DNA of 64,000 nt from Buddleja alternifolia. Taxonomy: Eukaryota > Streptophyta > Magnoliopsida > Lamiales > Scrophulariaceae. Positions 48,604 through 61,165 of this stretch are shown here, piece after piece; the first letter of the stretch is position 1; every line of letters begins with the position of its first letter. The DNA is taken from assembly GCA_019426215.1 (NCBI GenBank), contig CM033393.1, positions 9,644,046 through 9,708,045 on the forward strand, in the 5' to 3' direction. The translations under genes and the position numbers were made by a program. The notes under the pieces were generated by a model. The model searched no databases. It was not told where the DNA came from and was given only the letters and a program-made list of their open reading frames with translations.

Positions 48604-50140
48604 ATGGGTGACGAGAAGAAAATTGTTGTTATGGCAGATGTGGTTCCAGTGATGTCCCGAATCACTGAACACAAATTAATGGGTTCCAATTATTTGGATT
48701 GGTGTAAGACAGTTCGGATATATTTGCATAGTATCTCTAAGGATGCTCATCTTACTGATGATCCGCCAACAGATGATACTCGCAAGGAGTGGTTGAAGGA
48801 TGATGCCAGATTATTTTTGCAAATTCAAAAGGGATAATTGCATATCATACACCTGTGAAATATGAAACCTACACACATCCCCCCTGTGTTAAAAAAATAG
48901 CCTGAAATGACCCTATGATTTTCAAAATCCTGCATGAAACCCCCAATCCGTGTTAAATTTTCAGAAGGTGGATTACACGCGCAGTGTATTTGAAGCAAGT
49001 TTGGGGGACTTTTGCAAATTAAAAATAACATAGGGTTATTTCAGGCTATTTTTTTAACACAGGGGGGATGTGTGTAGGTTTCACATTTCACAGGGGGTAT
49101 GATATGCAATTATCCCAATTCAAAATTCAATTGAAGCTGAGGTGGTTAGCTTGATTAATCACTGTGAGTATGTCAAAGAATTGATGGAGTATTTAGAGTT
49201 TTTGTATTTGGGTAAAGGCAATATTTCTTGTATTTATGAGGTTTGTAAGGCGTTCTATCATCCTAAACAAAATGAATAGTCTCTTCAGGCATATTTTATG
49301 AATTTTAAGCGGATTTATGTAGAACTAAATTCTTGTTACTGTTTAGTTCTAATATTATAGTGCAAAAAGCTCCACGGGAAAAGATGACAATTATGAGTTT
49401 TGGGTGGGCCTTAGCTCTCAATTTGAGATTGCTAAATCTTAGATTCTCTCTTGTTTTGATATTTCCTCATTATATGAGGTGTTTACTCGAGTTCTTCGCA
49501 TTGATACTAGTGATTTTCTTCCTTCCACTGCATCGGTCCCTAGTGCCCTTATTAGTCGCAATCATGGGTTCGGACCAGCGAGGCCCTCTTATTAGAATTC
49601 TAACCGAGGAAGTAATCCCAAGAGTTAGGATAAAGGGAAAATTGAATGTTATTATTGTCACGAGGAGGGTCGTACTGAACGCACTTGCCCAAAATTGCAA
49701 AACAAATCTCGAAAGTCTCATTCCGCTCATATTGCAACTAACACTACTCCATCTGGCTCATCTTCAGAACGCTTCATCTAATCCTATCACTACCATTGCC
49801 GAGTTAGGTAATCTAAATACGGGTCTCTTTTCCTCTTCCTCACAATGGGTCATTGAATCTGGTCCTTCGGATCATATGACAGGTAATCCTAATCTTTTTG
49901 CCACCTTTACACCTTACACCTCCTCTTCCAAAGTCACTTTAGCCGATGGTTTTACATCCACCGTTCTTGGTTCTAGCACTGTTCATCCTACGCCATCCAT
50001 TTTTCTATCATATGTCTTAAGTTTAATAGATTTCTATTTCAATGTAGTATATGTAAGCAAAATTACTCGTGCACCAAATTGTTGTGTCTCATTCTTTCCC
50101 GATTATTGTTTATTTCAGGATCTTGTGACGAAGTAGATTA
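48604..50140 (+). pseudogene. gag: Copia gag-protease (second element)
   Basis: ATG at 48604 opens MGDEKKIVVMADVVPVM and a UBN2-type gag (GSNYLDWCKTVRIYL). A MITE splits it at 48831. It resumes as NSIEAEVVSLINHCEYV. The knuckle reads CYYCHEEGRTERTC, with Arg in place of the zinc-binding His. The protease motif is WVIESGPSDHMTG, with Glu for the catalytic Asp and Pro for Ala. Frame changes occur near 49370 and 49640. Loss of both a zinc ligand and the protease aspartate suggests long inactivity. Confidence 0.8.
48831..49116 (+). mobile_element. MITE with long inverted repeats and 9-bp target duplication
   Basis: The 286-bp element has ~85-bp inverted arms (48831-48917 and 49028-49116), starting GGGATAATTGCATATCATAC and ending with its inverse. 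The target duplication is AATTCAAAA at 48822-48830 and 49117-49125. A 9-bp duplication is typical of Mutator-like elements. It carries no ORF and interrupts gag; removing it and one duplication restores FLQIQNSIEAEVV. Confidence 0.93.
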
Positions 50141-51388
50141 TTGGTAAAGGACATGTGTCGGGCGGGCTCTACATTCTAGACACTCAGGCGCAGGTGCCTA
50201 TGTCCATGGCTTGCTCAACTGTCATCACTCCTTTTGAAGCCCATTGTCGGTTAGGACATCCTTTTCTACCTATTTTGAAGAAACTTTGCCCTTAGTTCCA
50301 AGATTTACCATCTTTAGATTGTTAGTCGTGTCAATTTGAGACACATCATCGTTTGTCTTATGTCCCTAGAGTCAATAAAAAATTCAGTTCTCCTTTTGAA
50401 TTAGATCATTCGGATGTATGGGGTCCGTGTCTTGTAGTGTCCAAACTTGGGTTTTGGTATTCTGTTACGTTTGTTGATGACTTTTCTAGAATAACTTTGC
50501 TTTATTTTATGAAGAATCGTTTTGAACTTTTATCTCATTTTACTGCTTTGTGTGCTGAAATTAAAACACAATTTAATGTTTCGGTGGATACCCGGCGAAG
50601 TGACAATGCCAAAGAATATTTCTCTAATTCGTTCACCACTTATATGCATAGAAATGGAATTCTTCATCAATCCTTTTGTGTAGACACACCATCCCAAAAT
50701 GGTGTTGCAGAGAGGAAGAACAGACATCTGCTTGAGACACCGAGAGCACTATTATTTTAAACAAATGTCTCTAAACAATTTCGGGTTGATGTTGTTTCAT
50801 CAGTGTGTTTTCTTATTAATCGTATGCTATCATCCATTTTTCATGATGAGATCCCTTATAGTATCCTTTTCCCCACAAAATCCTTATACCCTGTTGAACT
50901 TCACTTATGTGGCAGTACTTGTTTTGTACGAGATGTTCGTCCTTATGTCACTAAGTTAGAGCCCAAGTCCTTAAAATGTGTTTTCCTGGGTTACTCTCGT
51001 CTTAAAAAAGGTTATCGGTGTTACTGTCCCAGTTTTAATAAATTCCTTGTGTCTGCTGATGTCACTTTTCTGGATCATTGTCCTTTCTTCCCTATTTCTA
51101 TCCCTCCTGCTAGTAAGGGGAAGAATGATGATTTGTTAGTTTATGAAGTCACCTATCAGTCACTAACTATTGCTCCCACAGTACCAGCACCTATAGTGCC
51201 ACCCCCGCTTGCTCTACCTAATGACCATGTGTACTCTAGACGAAGGGTTTCTCCTGCTATATGTCCAGAGCAAGTTTCTCTTTCGCCACCCTTGTTGGTC
51301 CCAAGTGGCATACGAAAGGGTCTAGAAGGGGATGGGGGTTGCATTGACCCTGAAGTCTTTTTCGACTTTAAAAATTTCGTATTCAAAA
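50141..51388 (+). pseudogene. pol: Copia integrase (second element)
   Basis: The core has D in LDHSDVWGPCL, D in RRSDNAKEYFS and E in NGVAERKNRHLLE. A TAA at ~50758 and a frame change follow, then CFLINRMLSSIFHDEIPYS and VFLGYSRLKKGYRCY. The zinc-finger part lies upstream in a degraded frame (HCRLGHP near 50240). Sequence ends within the Pro-rich linker before RT. Confidence 0.85.
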
Positions 51389-52845
51389 TGTTGCGAACGC
51401 TTGAAAATGTAGGCTCTTTTCTAAGCGTCTACTTGAAGACTATTTTGATAAAGTGAACTTAGACTTAAGATTTGAATACTATAACCGAATAAGGTTAACC
51501 GTTCAGTCCTTTAATCTGGGTTAACACCGTGGAATGATTTAAAGTCTACTCTTTGAAAGGTTTTAGCGTCACAAAGGTTTTTTTTAGTTGCTTTTAGTTT
51601 TGAATGATTTTGTCAATGTGTTTACTTAACCGATTATGCAATGGTACGATAATAATGAAATTGAGGGTAAAGTAAAGAACACAATATTTGTAAGGTTCGT
51701 TGGGTGGTGTAATTCCAACTACGTCCTTCTTCTCCTTTATGACTCGGAGGCAATTTACTAAAATGATTCTCGAAGAATCACATAGAAACTTCTATAAAAT
51801 AGGGGAGAGATGGATTTGAATGGCTTGAGCTCCTAGGTCACATAGATTTCTGCTCCAAGTCACTTTGATCCTCTTGCTTCTTTTACCCAGAAATAATGCT
51901 AGTATCCAACTTTGACTTCACTCAGATCGCGAGGCTGGACAAGGGTTTAGTCTAACGATTAGTTTGATTTTTGGAAGTTCAAACAACTTGGAATATCTCA
52001 AAATTAATGAAGGATTCTTCTGAAAAAGATATTTAAGATATTGGTTGACTGTCTCAGGGGCTGGAGAAAAGCAAAGAGAATGTTTGATTTGAATATTCGA
52101 GCTTTTCTGAAAGTTTAAGGATTGAGACTTCAATGCAACAGAGGTTTGGCTTGTAAACTTGTTGTTGTATATTTTGGCTTCCTGCTGAAGTCCTATTTAT
52201 AGACTTTCTCAGGTAAAGTGTCCATAGGACACATGGTCAAGCGGGTGTCTTTCACTCTCGCGCGTGAACAACTTTCGTCTATTTTTCCTGAAATTCTACT
52301 ACAAAAAGTTGGTGCTGCAGACTTGTAAAGTTGACAGTCCAATGGGAAGGCTTCTCCGTACGTCCTGAAGTGCCTATGACATTTAATGCTCTTATCAGAA
52401 TCTAAAGCATTTGAAAATGCCCGTTGGACATTAATGCTCCAAGAATATTTGCATTAAACTCCTTTTGGACTTCAGAATAAATTGAGGTAAAATCTTGTCT
52501 TGATAAACGCTCATTCAACAATGAATGATCCTTAGCTGAATCTTTACATCAACGCTTGAATTAGCTTGACTCTTAGATGCTTGTTAGAAATATTCATCTT
52601 CATTCAGACTTCAGATGCTTGAATCTTCAGACTTAACTACAGATAAACCCACTCAGAATAATATCAGACGCTCAGTCTAAGACTACTTAGCCTAACAGTC
52701 AAGAATAAAAACAAATAAAGCCTTATACAAATCTAACGCTCAAAGTCTATACATGATTTCTAGTAAAATCAAACGTAAATATTTTGGGGTCTAACATAAA
52801 TCCTAATTGTCATCATCAAAACATCTAAAATGAAATTTCCTGACA
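51389..52845 (-). repeat. LTR on the minus strand
   Basis: On - it starts TGTCAGGAAATTTCATTTTAG at 52845, just after AGAGGGGGGAAAT (a polypurine tract at 52846-52858), and ends near CGTTCGCAACA at 51389. A TATA-like CTATAAATAGG lies near 52195-52205. It is about 1457 bp. This would be the 3' LTR of a minus-strand element whose inner part may be the sequence beyond the LINE (57640 onward). Confidence 0.55.
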
Positions 52846-52937
52846 ATTTCCCCCCTCTTTTTTTTGGAACAATTGAGCTTGTATTCATATCAACAATCTT
52901 ACATCATTTCCTGGCATACCAGGCCTTACGTTATTAT

Positions 52938-55900
52938 TTACATTCTATCAAACTTATATAGTAAAGCTTTCCCTACTCTATCTGTAACTTGAGTAACAGT
53001 GTTGTTTTCATGATTAAAGTATCTTCTATTTCTCTCTAACCACACAAAGTAAACAATCGCAGCAAAGGTTGGTCTTTTTTTGCAACTTTGTTCCGTCTTT
53101 CCTATGCAAACTCTCATGCCCCACTTAACAACTTCTGGCCATGTGGACTGGCTGCATTGAACGCTCTGCTTATGCCAACAATGCTCCATAACTTGTTGTG
53201 TAAACTCACATCTAAAGAACAATTGATCCTTTGTCTCTTCCTCCCTGCCACAAAGTAGACAATTCCTATCCTCTATGTCTTTCCATGATGCCACCTTATC
53301 TCTTGTCTTCAAACGATTCTTGCTTGCTAACCACAAAATTATTCTATGTCTTGCAATAGGGCCTTTTCCCCAAATCAAATTTGCCCACTCCACTTTCTCA
53401 TGGTGCTCCATAGCATGCTCATATGCTCTTTTGATAGAAAAAATCCCATCCTTCCAATTATTTTGAGCCACATCCACCTCATCCAAGAAAATGTCTCTTA
53501 TGCTAATCAATCTCTTCCAAAACCATGATGCTGAATTTAATGGTACAACAGCCCACACATTTTCAGATTTTAAGTAATATGCATTCACCCACTTAATCCA
53601 TAACGAATCAGCCTTATTAACAACGTTCCATATATGTTTAAACACTGCTGCTACATTCCATTGTCTTAATGAAATTATCCCTATCCCACCCTCTTTCTTT
53701 GGAATACACAAATCTTTCCAACAAACAACAACATAAGCTCTCCCAAAAACACTCCCATTCCATAGAAATCTAGTACACATTCTCTTTACTTCAGCAATCA
53801 CAGCCAGGGGTAAGGGAAAAATTTGACTCCAGTACATCTGGATACCAAACAACACTGCTTTAATTAAAAGGATTCTACCTGCAAAAGAGAGGTACTTTGC
53901 TGTCCAGGAGGTGATTCTTTTCATTATCTTCTCAATAAACGGTTGGCAATTCCTCACTATCAGTCTTGAGGAATTCAAAGGCACACCAAGATAGCGCATT
54001 GGCATCTCCCCCTCTGAATACCCTGTTATAACCAACAACTACCTCTTTGTGTTATCATCCACTCCACCACTGATAATTTGACTTTTCCCCAGATTTGCAT
54101 TCAGTCTAGAAACTTCAGAGAATTTGTCAAAACAACCCTTTATTTTATAGACAGATTTCTTCTCCCCCTTGCAAAACATCATCAAATCGTCGGCAAAACA
54201 CATATTTATTAGGCCCACTCTCCTACACCTTGGGTGGAATTTAAATTCTGGGTCTTTATGTAGTGATTTGAAACTTTTTGACAAAATTCCATTGCCAAAA
54301 CAAAAAGGTAGGGGGACATCGGATCCCCTTGCCTCAGTCCCCTTTTGCCTTTGAAATACCCAAAGACTGATCCCTGCATCATATTAGAAAATTTAACAGT
54401 AGACACACATGTCATAATGAACTTTGTGATCTCTACAGGAAATCCATATGCCAATATTACTTGCTCCAAAAATGCCCCACTTACTGTGCCATATGCCTTC
54501 TCGATGTCAACTTTCATTACCACTCTTGGTGTTATCCCCTTCCTCTTATAACCCCTGACCAATTCATGGCATAATATGACATTATTTACCTTTTTTCCTA
54601 CCCTTGATGAAAGCCCTTTGGGCCTGGTCCATAAGCAATGGTAACACCTCTTTAATTCTATTACACAATAATTTGGATAACACCTTATAAATGACTGAGC
54701 AGCAAACAATAGGTCTATATTCTCCAACAGTTTATGGGGCTGGGACTTTTGGGACCAAATGTAATAAGGGGTGATTCACCTCTTTCAGTAGCTTTTTTTT
54801 CTCAAAACAATCTTTCACAGCTTTTGTAACCTCTCCCCCTAAAATTTTCAGGCCCTGGGCTTTTTCTTCTAAGATAGAAAATAATGCTTTTTTGATTTCC
54901 TCCTCTGTCACTGGTCGAGTAAGAATCTGTGTGTCTGTCTCTGAATTCAGTATATAACCCTGCCTTACCACTTCCTGACTGATTTCTCTATGTACAGGGC
55001 TATAAGTGCCAATGAGGTTTTGATAGTATCTAAGTACTTCCTCCCTTATCTCCTCTGGATCTGTAAGTGTATCTCCACTCCCATTGTGAAGACTAATTAT
55101 CTTCCCCAGGGCTTTTGTTGCTTTCATTCTGGCAAAAAAAATACTTATTACACTCGTCACCATATTAATTAAATTCTGCCTTTGAACTTTGTTGCAAAAA
55201 CTCAACCTCCATTTTGATTAGAGTCTTAAGTTCTTCATATTTCTCCCTTTTTTGCTTGATTAAGTGATTATCCAGTGGAGAAGGACACAATTTATCCCCA
55301 ATCTCCTTTAGCAAATCTTTCTTACTGTTCACTGTTACTGATATGTTACTATATAGACTTTTATGCATTGTTTTCAATTTGCCTTTTAGATTTTTTGTTT
55401 TCTGAGTAATTTTGAACGTTGGGCACCCTCTGACCTCTTTATCCCACTCCTCCTTTACCATATCAAAGTAACCAGGATGATGTCTCCATCCATTGAGAAA
55501 TTTAAATGGGTTATGCCCCAGACTGGCTTCGTGAAACCTCAACACCATTGGACTATGGTCTGAAATACATGGATCCTGAAAATCAACTACACTACCATCC
55601 ATTTTCAAAGACTAATCACCATTGGCCATTACTCTATCTAATTTGCAGTATATTCTTGTATCTCTATTCTGATGGTTGCTTCATGTGTAAAACTCCCTGT
55701 GAATGGTATATCTGCAATCCCCAATTTATCCACACATTCTTGCATCTCTACATTCCCTCCCTGATAACTTCCATCACTAATCAATTTCTCTTTGCTCAGT
55801 AAAGTGGCGTCCCAATCACTCATAAGAAGCAATGGTTCTGAAATTGCCAACTGCCATAATTCATGCCAAAGTAATCTTCTTCCCAAATCATCATTTAGTG

Positions 55901-56225
55901 CATACACTATAGTCAGAGTAAACTTATACTTATGTATCTACATGGAACATGTAATTTGCTACTCAGAAATCTGTAACACTTTCCCCGAGACTCTATTTTT
56001 CCTCCACAGTAACCATATTATTCCATTCAAAGCTTTTGCATAGTTATTTGTTATAATCCAATTATCACCAATTTTTTTTTTTAATTTTTGATAATTTTTG
56101 GGCTTGACTCGTGTTTCTACCACTGCACATACATCCAACTTATTTTCCTCAATCAGCTGTTACACTGCAACCTGCTTCTTATCTGTATTGAGCCATCGTA
56201 TGTTCCATGTGCCAATTATAATAAA
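52938..56225 (-). pseudogene. LINE ORF2: endonuclease, RT, zf-RVT
   Basis: The endonuclease begins IIGTWNIRWLN near 56222, with VVETRVK, LLMSDWDATLLS (usually GDFNA) and CISDHSPMVLRF. RT has EEYRPI-type block GEYRPIVCCSVIYKVL, VVMKVDIEKAYGTVSGAFL (Gly in place of the second Asp of AYD), GLRQGDPMSPYLF and CFADDLMMF. The thumb and the zinc knuckle CLLCGREEETKDQLFFRC follow. Stops and frame changes occur near 55610, 54730, 54210 and 54039. The catalytic FADD is intact. The 366-codon 3' frame (52938-54038) is uninterrupted. Confidence 0.87.
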
Positions 56226-56301
56226 TCAGGGGGTTCTCCATGTTCTCCATATCCACCCTCAACACTAACTCCTACTTGACTTAAAACATGAAGCAGATTA
56301 G

Positions 56302-57570
56302 TCAAGGCATGCTGAACCTCAGCATTTGTTGATCTTTCTGCCCAGGATGTCCCTTTCTTGTGCTTAGTACCTTTAACTGATTGCCTTTTTGTAATGTGGT
56401 TTTTGGTGTGCTAGGTTTTCCTTTTTCTTTGTTCTGCTCATTGCTTGCACCCACTTGATTTTCACTTAATTGACTCTCCTGTTGTGCCTCCTTTTGTTTG
56501 TTACTATTCTGCTCAACCTCACTGTCCTGTTTCTTTGCTTGCCACCTTTGTGTTACTGTCTTGTTACAGCTAGTCTCTCTATGACCCCAATGATGACATC
56601 TTCTGCAATACATGGGTACCCATTTGTACTTTACTCATTGCCTCACTACAACTCTAGTGACCTCATTCTTTATTGGGATTTCACTTGGTAACTCTTTTCT
56701 TACCTTAACCTGGACCAATATCCTTGCAAATTCAAGTTTAAGCTTTTTTGCAGTCATCTCATCAGTGTAAAGTGGTTCACCTACACGACTTGCTATCTTA
56801 CTTACACTGTTAACACCCCACATCTCTAAAGGGAGGTTTGGTAGCTGTATCCAAATAGGAAATGTATGCAAATCCTCTCCCCTTATCACCCAATCTTGCC
56901 ACCGTTTTAATATGAGAGGCTTTGACTAGAAAACTTGTGTACCTTTGTTCAGAGCTGCTTCCATGTTGTCCTCCTTCTCAAATCTCAAGATGAAATAGCC
57001 TTTCTCATGTTTCACTACTCTTGGTAGTATACGGCCCTTCCATCTTACCTTTAAAAAACTCACCATTGTACTTACAAGTATGTCTTGGCTAACAATGTAC
57101 GTTGTTAACGAAAATTGCCAATACTCAATTTCAGACACAACATCTTCACGAGGAAGCTGAATTTCGTCCTCACTACTTTCAATTTTTGACAGCTTCAGTC
57201 TTGTTACACCATCGCAGTTGTTTTTGAATAGATCACTCCATGGTTGTTGTTCAGATTGCTCACAAGGTGTTTGTTCCTTTGCCTGACTCACACTTTCTTG
57301 CCTTTTAGTAGGGCTCTGTACCCCTCCCCCTTGCTGTAATTCAACAATGGATATGGATTGTTCTTCGCCAAATTACTCAGCCTTACTTTTCTCCAAATCG
57401 ATATTCGTCAGATTTGTTTCATTCACTTTGAGAATCGGTGGATTCGGACTGTTCCCCCGATTCAATTGCGGTGATTCTGTAACATTCGTATTCGCCAGGG
57501 GTGTTGTGCTTGTTGTTGGCTCAATCCCCTTCCTTCCCTTTCGTTTCGCCATGGCTGGAATTTGGCACAC
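56302..57570 (-). pseudogene. LINE ORF1: DUF4283 and zinc knuckle protein
   Basis: The probable start is MAKRKGRKGIEP (ATG at 57552). A DUF4283-like RNA-binding region follows (57290-56900: YWQFSLTTYIVSQDI, FILRFEKEDNMEAALNKG), then IWIQLPNLPLEMW and the CCHC knuckle CRRCHHWGHRETSC (near 56600), then a Lys/Gln-rich tail. Stops near 57375, 56926 and 56635 break it. This protein coats LINE RNA in plants. Confidence 0.8.
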
Positions 57571-57639
57571 GTTAGACTTCTAACCTGCGCCGAGAGAGAA
57601 ATCCCAATTCCGCTGTTTGAAAAAAAAACCTTATATACT

Positions 57640-60503
57640 TACTCTTTTATAGTTCAAGAGTTAGACAACCATAATACAAAAGTTAGCTTTGAAAAAGTTT
57701 AGATAAAGTTAGATAAAGCCGCAACGAGATGTTTTAGCTAGAAATGCACTTTATATATATATATATATCAATGTAAGTACAAGTATTTACAGCTAAAAAT
57801 AAAAGATACAAATGAGACAAGAATATAGATAATTTAACGCTTGCGCTTCTTTATCTAGTTGTATATTCTGGCTATTTCGACTCTGATTGCTTCAATAAGT
57901 TGATCATCTAGAGGTTTCATCGCAGCATGGTCTGCATTGACGATGCACTTCTTTTAACCCTTACTTCTTTTCTCGAAAGCAATCCAGGGCTTATCCCATT
58001 CTGCTGGATCAATGCCAATATGCCTTAGGCAAATTCTGTACGCTTGGTCGAACTCTGGCATTTGCTTCTCCATAGTAATAATTTTCGGATTAGTTGGCTC
58101 TAGTAGAGGTGGTCATTCAATAGGAACGTGGAATTGTACAAGGTATGCTTAAGATGGCACTGGGAAATCAGCACTTTGCGTAATTGGAGGAAACCCAGAT
58201 CTGCGACTAGGCGCTCCAACAGCAACAACCCAAGTAGGGTAATGGGATTTATAATTAAACGAAAAAGGAGGAGGAAGAGTCTGACTATGAATACTCTGAG
58301 TAAGTGTCGGCTGAAGTTCTTGACGCTTTGTACATGAACTGGTAGCTCTTGAACTCAGCGCTTTCCCTTTTTCCCCCTTATTGCCATCATCAGTCTTTTG
58401 AATATGTTCTGCTAGAATACGAAACTGATGAGCAATCTACGAAATAGATGCTGCTAGATCATCACAGCGCTTGTCAAAGTTCCCTTTCATTTCTATCTGA
58501 GCTGCACAATTAGCGCTAGCAATTTCCTGAAATGCTTCAAGAATTTCGGCAGTAGCAGCTTGAGCAGTTCCGCTCGTGTGGACAATTTGAGTGTCCAAAT
58601 TTTTTGATTCGATCTTTGCAAGGTCTTCTTGAATCCAATGGAGAGCATCTGCGCTTTGTACAGCATGTTCGCGCACTTCTTCCAATGTTTCTCGCAAGAT
58701 TGTAAACTCCTGACCACCAGCCTCACTTGGAATAACCGTTTGAGGAACCGATTTCAGTTAAACTTGGAAGTGGTCTTCAAGGTTTCAAAGGAGAGTTGAG
58801 TTGCTGAATCAAACACTTTGCCTTGTGCTTGTTCCAAATTATCAGCATACTCTGCAACCTCAGCAGCAGTAACGTTAAGCTTTGACTCTGGTAGAGACGG
58901 TTTAACAGTTGTTGGTGCACGCTCGATTTCAGAGTTAGAAATACTGGCAACCAAAAGAATAGATGATGTTTCAGCAACAACAAGCGCTTGAGGTACCATT
59001 TCTGTCTGGACGCTTTGAGCTGCCAAGTCTACTTGAGCGTTATGAACAACAGGACCAACTGAGGGGACTTCTTGCACAGGTACTTCCACAGGCACTGACA
59101 GCATGTGGCGATAATAGTCAAATTGAAAGTTCAGTTTACCGAGCACTGTACTTGTATGAAAATCAGTGGCACTGTCAAGAAGCTCATAGAGACGATGTGT
59201 TGACCAGCAGGTGCCCTGAATGATTGTGCGGAGAGGACTGTCCACGGCCCTAACCCACATTGGACTTAGGATGTCCAACACATGGTTTGGAAATAGCCTT
59301 GACTTCGCCTGAGGAATGAGAAATAATTCATTTGTGCGATAAGTCAGAGATAAGGCTATGAGGCAATTTGTAGGAAAACGAGGAGGATTAGTGTTTGGAA
59401 CATAGAGTCTTTAACACTCTTCCAAATATGGATAAATGACCTGATCTAATCCCTGATCTTTTTCCAGCAAAGAAATGAAGTAGTGGACGCTCAACTCTTT
59501 TATGATGGAGGGGAGTAATGGGTAACCCCTGAATGAATTGATGATTGAGCCATTTATTTTTCGCAGATTTGCAGTGAAGATGTGATTGAAATGGTTCACT
59601 AAATCCATAATCTTAATCATCTGCCTCATGTTCTTGTCACAATGGCTTGGAGAGATAGTCAAATCAGACACTGATCGAGTGCCGTGCTGGACGCTTTGCC
59701 GGAGAAGGTGAGAGGAGTTTCTGTAAGCCTTTTGAGTGCTACTCGCAGAAAGGTCTCAGCAGGTTGTCTGACGCTTGGTAAGTCAGAGATTGGTCCTACT
59801 CGGATCGAATGCCTTTGGAGGCAATACTTAGCAAACTGATGCTTCTTGTCATGCATGCCTATGCCAAATAGATGCGGAGCATTAACCAACTCCTGAAAAG
59901 AGTATCTGTTGCCCACTTACGCTTCACACCAAGTCACTTCATTCATACAGAAATTTGCTCCAGCGTTGCAAATGGCCTTTATGCCCTCATGATGAATATC
60001 TCTTTTAGCCTCAAATCGATAGGGATCGACTTGGTAATTAGTGTTCCAGATGTTATTGAAGAAGCCATTGGCTTCTTCCTAAACGTAGTCCTTGATGGAC
60101 GCTGCACGTTCACCAATATGGACGCTCTTGTTTTTCCATAGACGAAGTGGATTTTTTGAATTCTGATTTCGCACCACTTCTGGTAAATACGAATAGCCGT
60201 CTCAATTCAAGATTTCCTCTGATGGATTAAGGAACTCAATGAGATGCTCATAGACTCTAATTTTGTAATTTCTTGGAGCAAATCCAGATGGCTTGTTGTG
60301 CCCCATATCCAAGAAATATGCCAACTCTACATTAGAAAGGTGAGTTCTTGAGCCTTGAGAGTTCTCATATATGTCAACTGAAGCAGGCACTTGATCAATT
60401 TCCTCACCGTTGGCTATGGCCAAATAATACGCATGCTCAACCTCAGCTAACTCTGAGCGGTATATAATTTGATAGAGTAAATGGTCAAGCTCTACAATTA
60501 TGG
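57640..60503 (-). repeat. Tandem unit, copy 1
   Basis: 57788-59682 aligns collinearly with 60515-64000 after removing the solo LTR in copy 2. The unit is mostly coding on - (58437-60423). An (AT)n microsatellite lies at 57752-57768 at its left edge. The two copies differ by scattered substitutions and small indels. Confidence 0.8.
58437..60480 (-). pseudogene. Unidentified retroelement-associated protein, copy 1
   Basis: A largely open - strand frame runs from VELAYFLDMGHNKPSGFAPR (60330) through GNRYSFQELVNAPHLFGIGM (59910) and INGSIINSFRGYPLLPSIIKE (59560). It continues to WSTHRLYELLDSATDFHTST (59190), a Val/Pro/Ala-rich linker (59090-58830) and a coiled-coil C terminus (58690-58440). Stops and frameshifts interrupt it. 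No reverse transcriptase, protease or integrase motif is present. It may be an extra ORF upstream of the minus-strand 3' LTR at 51389-52845, with the LINE inserted between. The function is unknown. Confidence 0.4.
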
Positions 60504-61165
60504 CATTTACAAGTAAAAAAATAAAAGATACAAATGAGACAAGAATATAGATAATTTAATGCTTGCGCTTCTTTATCAAGTTGTATCTTCTGGCTATTTC
60601 GGCTCTGATTGCTTCAGTAACTTAATCATCTAGAGCTTTCATTGCAGCATGGTCTGCATTGACAATGCACTTTTTTTCATCTTTACTTCCTTTTTGGAAA
60701 GCAATCCAGCGCTTATTCCATTCTGCTGGATTAGTGCCAGTATGCCTTAGGTAAATTCTGTACGCTTGGTCGAAATCTGGCAGCTGCTTCTCCATAGCAA
60801 TTACTTTTGCATTGGTTGGCTCTGGGAGAGGTGCTTGTCAATCGGAACGTCAAATTGTACAAGGTATGCTAGAGATGGCACTGGCAAATCAGCATCTGCG
60901 TAATTGGAGAAAAACTAGATCTGCGACTAGGCGCTCTAATAGCAACAACCCAAGTAGGGTAACGAAATTCATAATTAAGCGGAGAAGGAGGAAGAGTCAG
61001 ATTATGAATACTCTAAGAAAGCACCAACTGAAGTTCTTAACGCTTTGTAGATGAACTGGTAGCTCTTGAACTCGACGCTTTCCTATTTTCCCCCTATTGC
61101 CATCGTCAGTCTTTTAAATATCTTCTGCTAGAATACCGAGCTCATGAAATATTTGAGAAATAGAC

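Larger units (their letters stand above)
48345..51388 (+). mobile_element. 5' half of a second copia element
   Basis: Gag, protease and integrase of a Ty1-copia element are present; RT, RNase H and both LTRs are absent. The left joint with gypsy gag lies near 48340. The right joint with a minus-strand LTR lies near 51388. The stretch 48345-48603 is GC-rich at first and non-coding. Confidence 0.75.
52853..57620 (-). mobile_element. L1-type LINE on the minus strand
   Basis: ORF1 (DUF4283 plus zinc knuckle), endonuclease, RT and zf-RVT lie in order on -. The 3' end has a run of eight A (52859-52866) that coincides with the A-rich start of the LTR polypurine tract. A 5' UTR leads to ATG at 57552. 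I found no clear target duplication. Confidence 0.83.
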
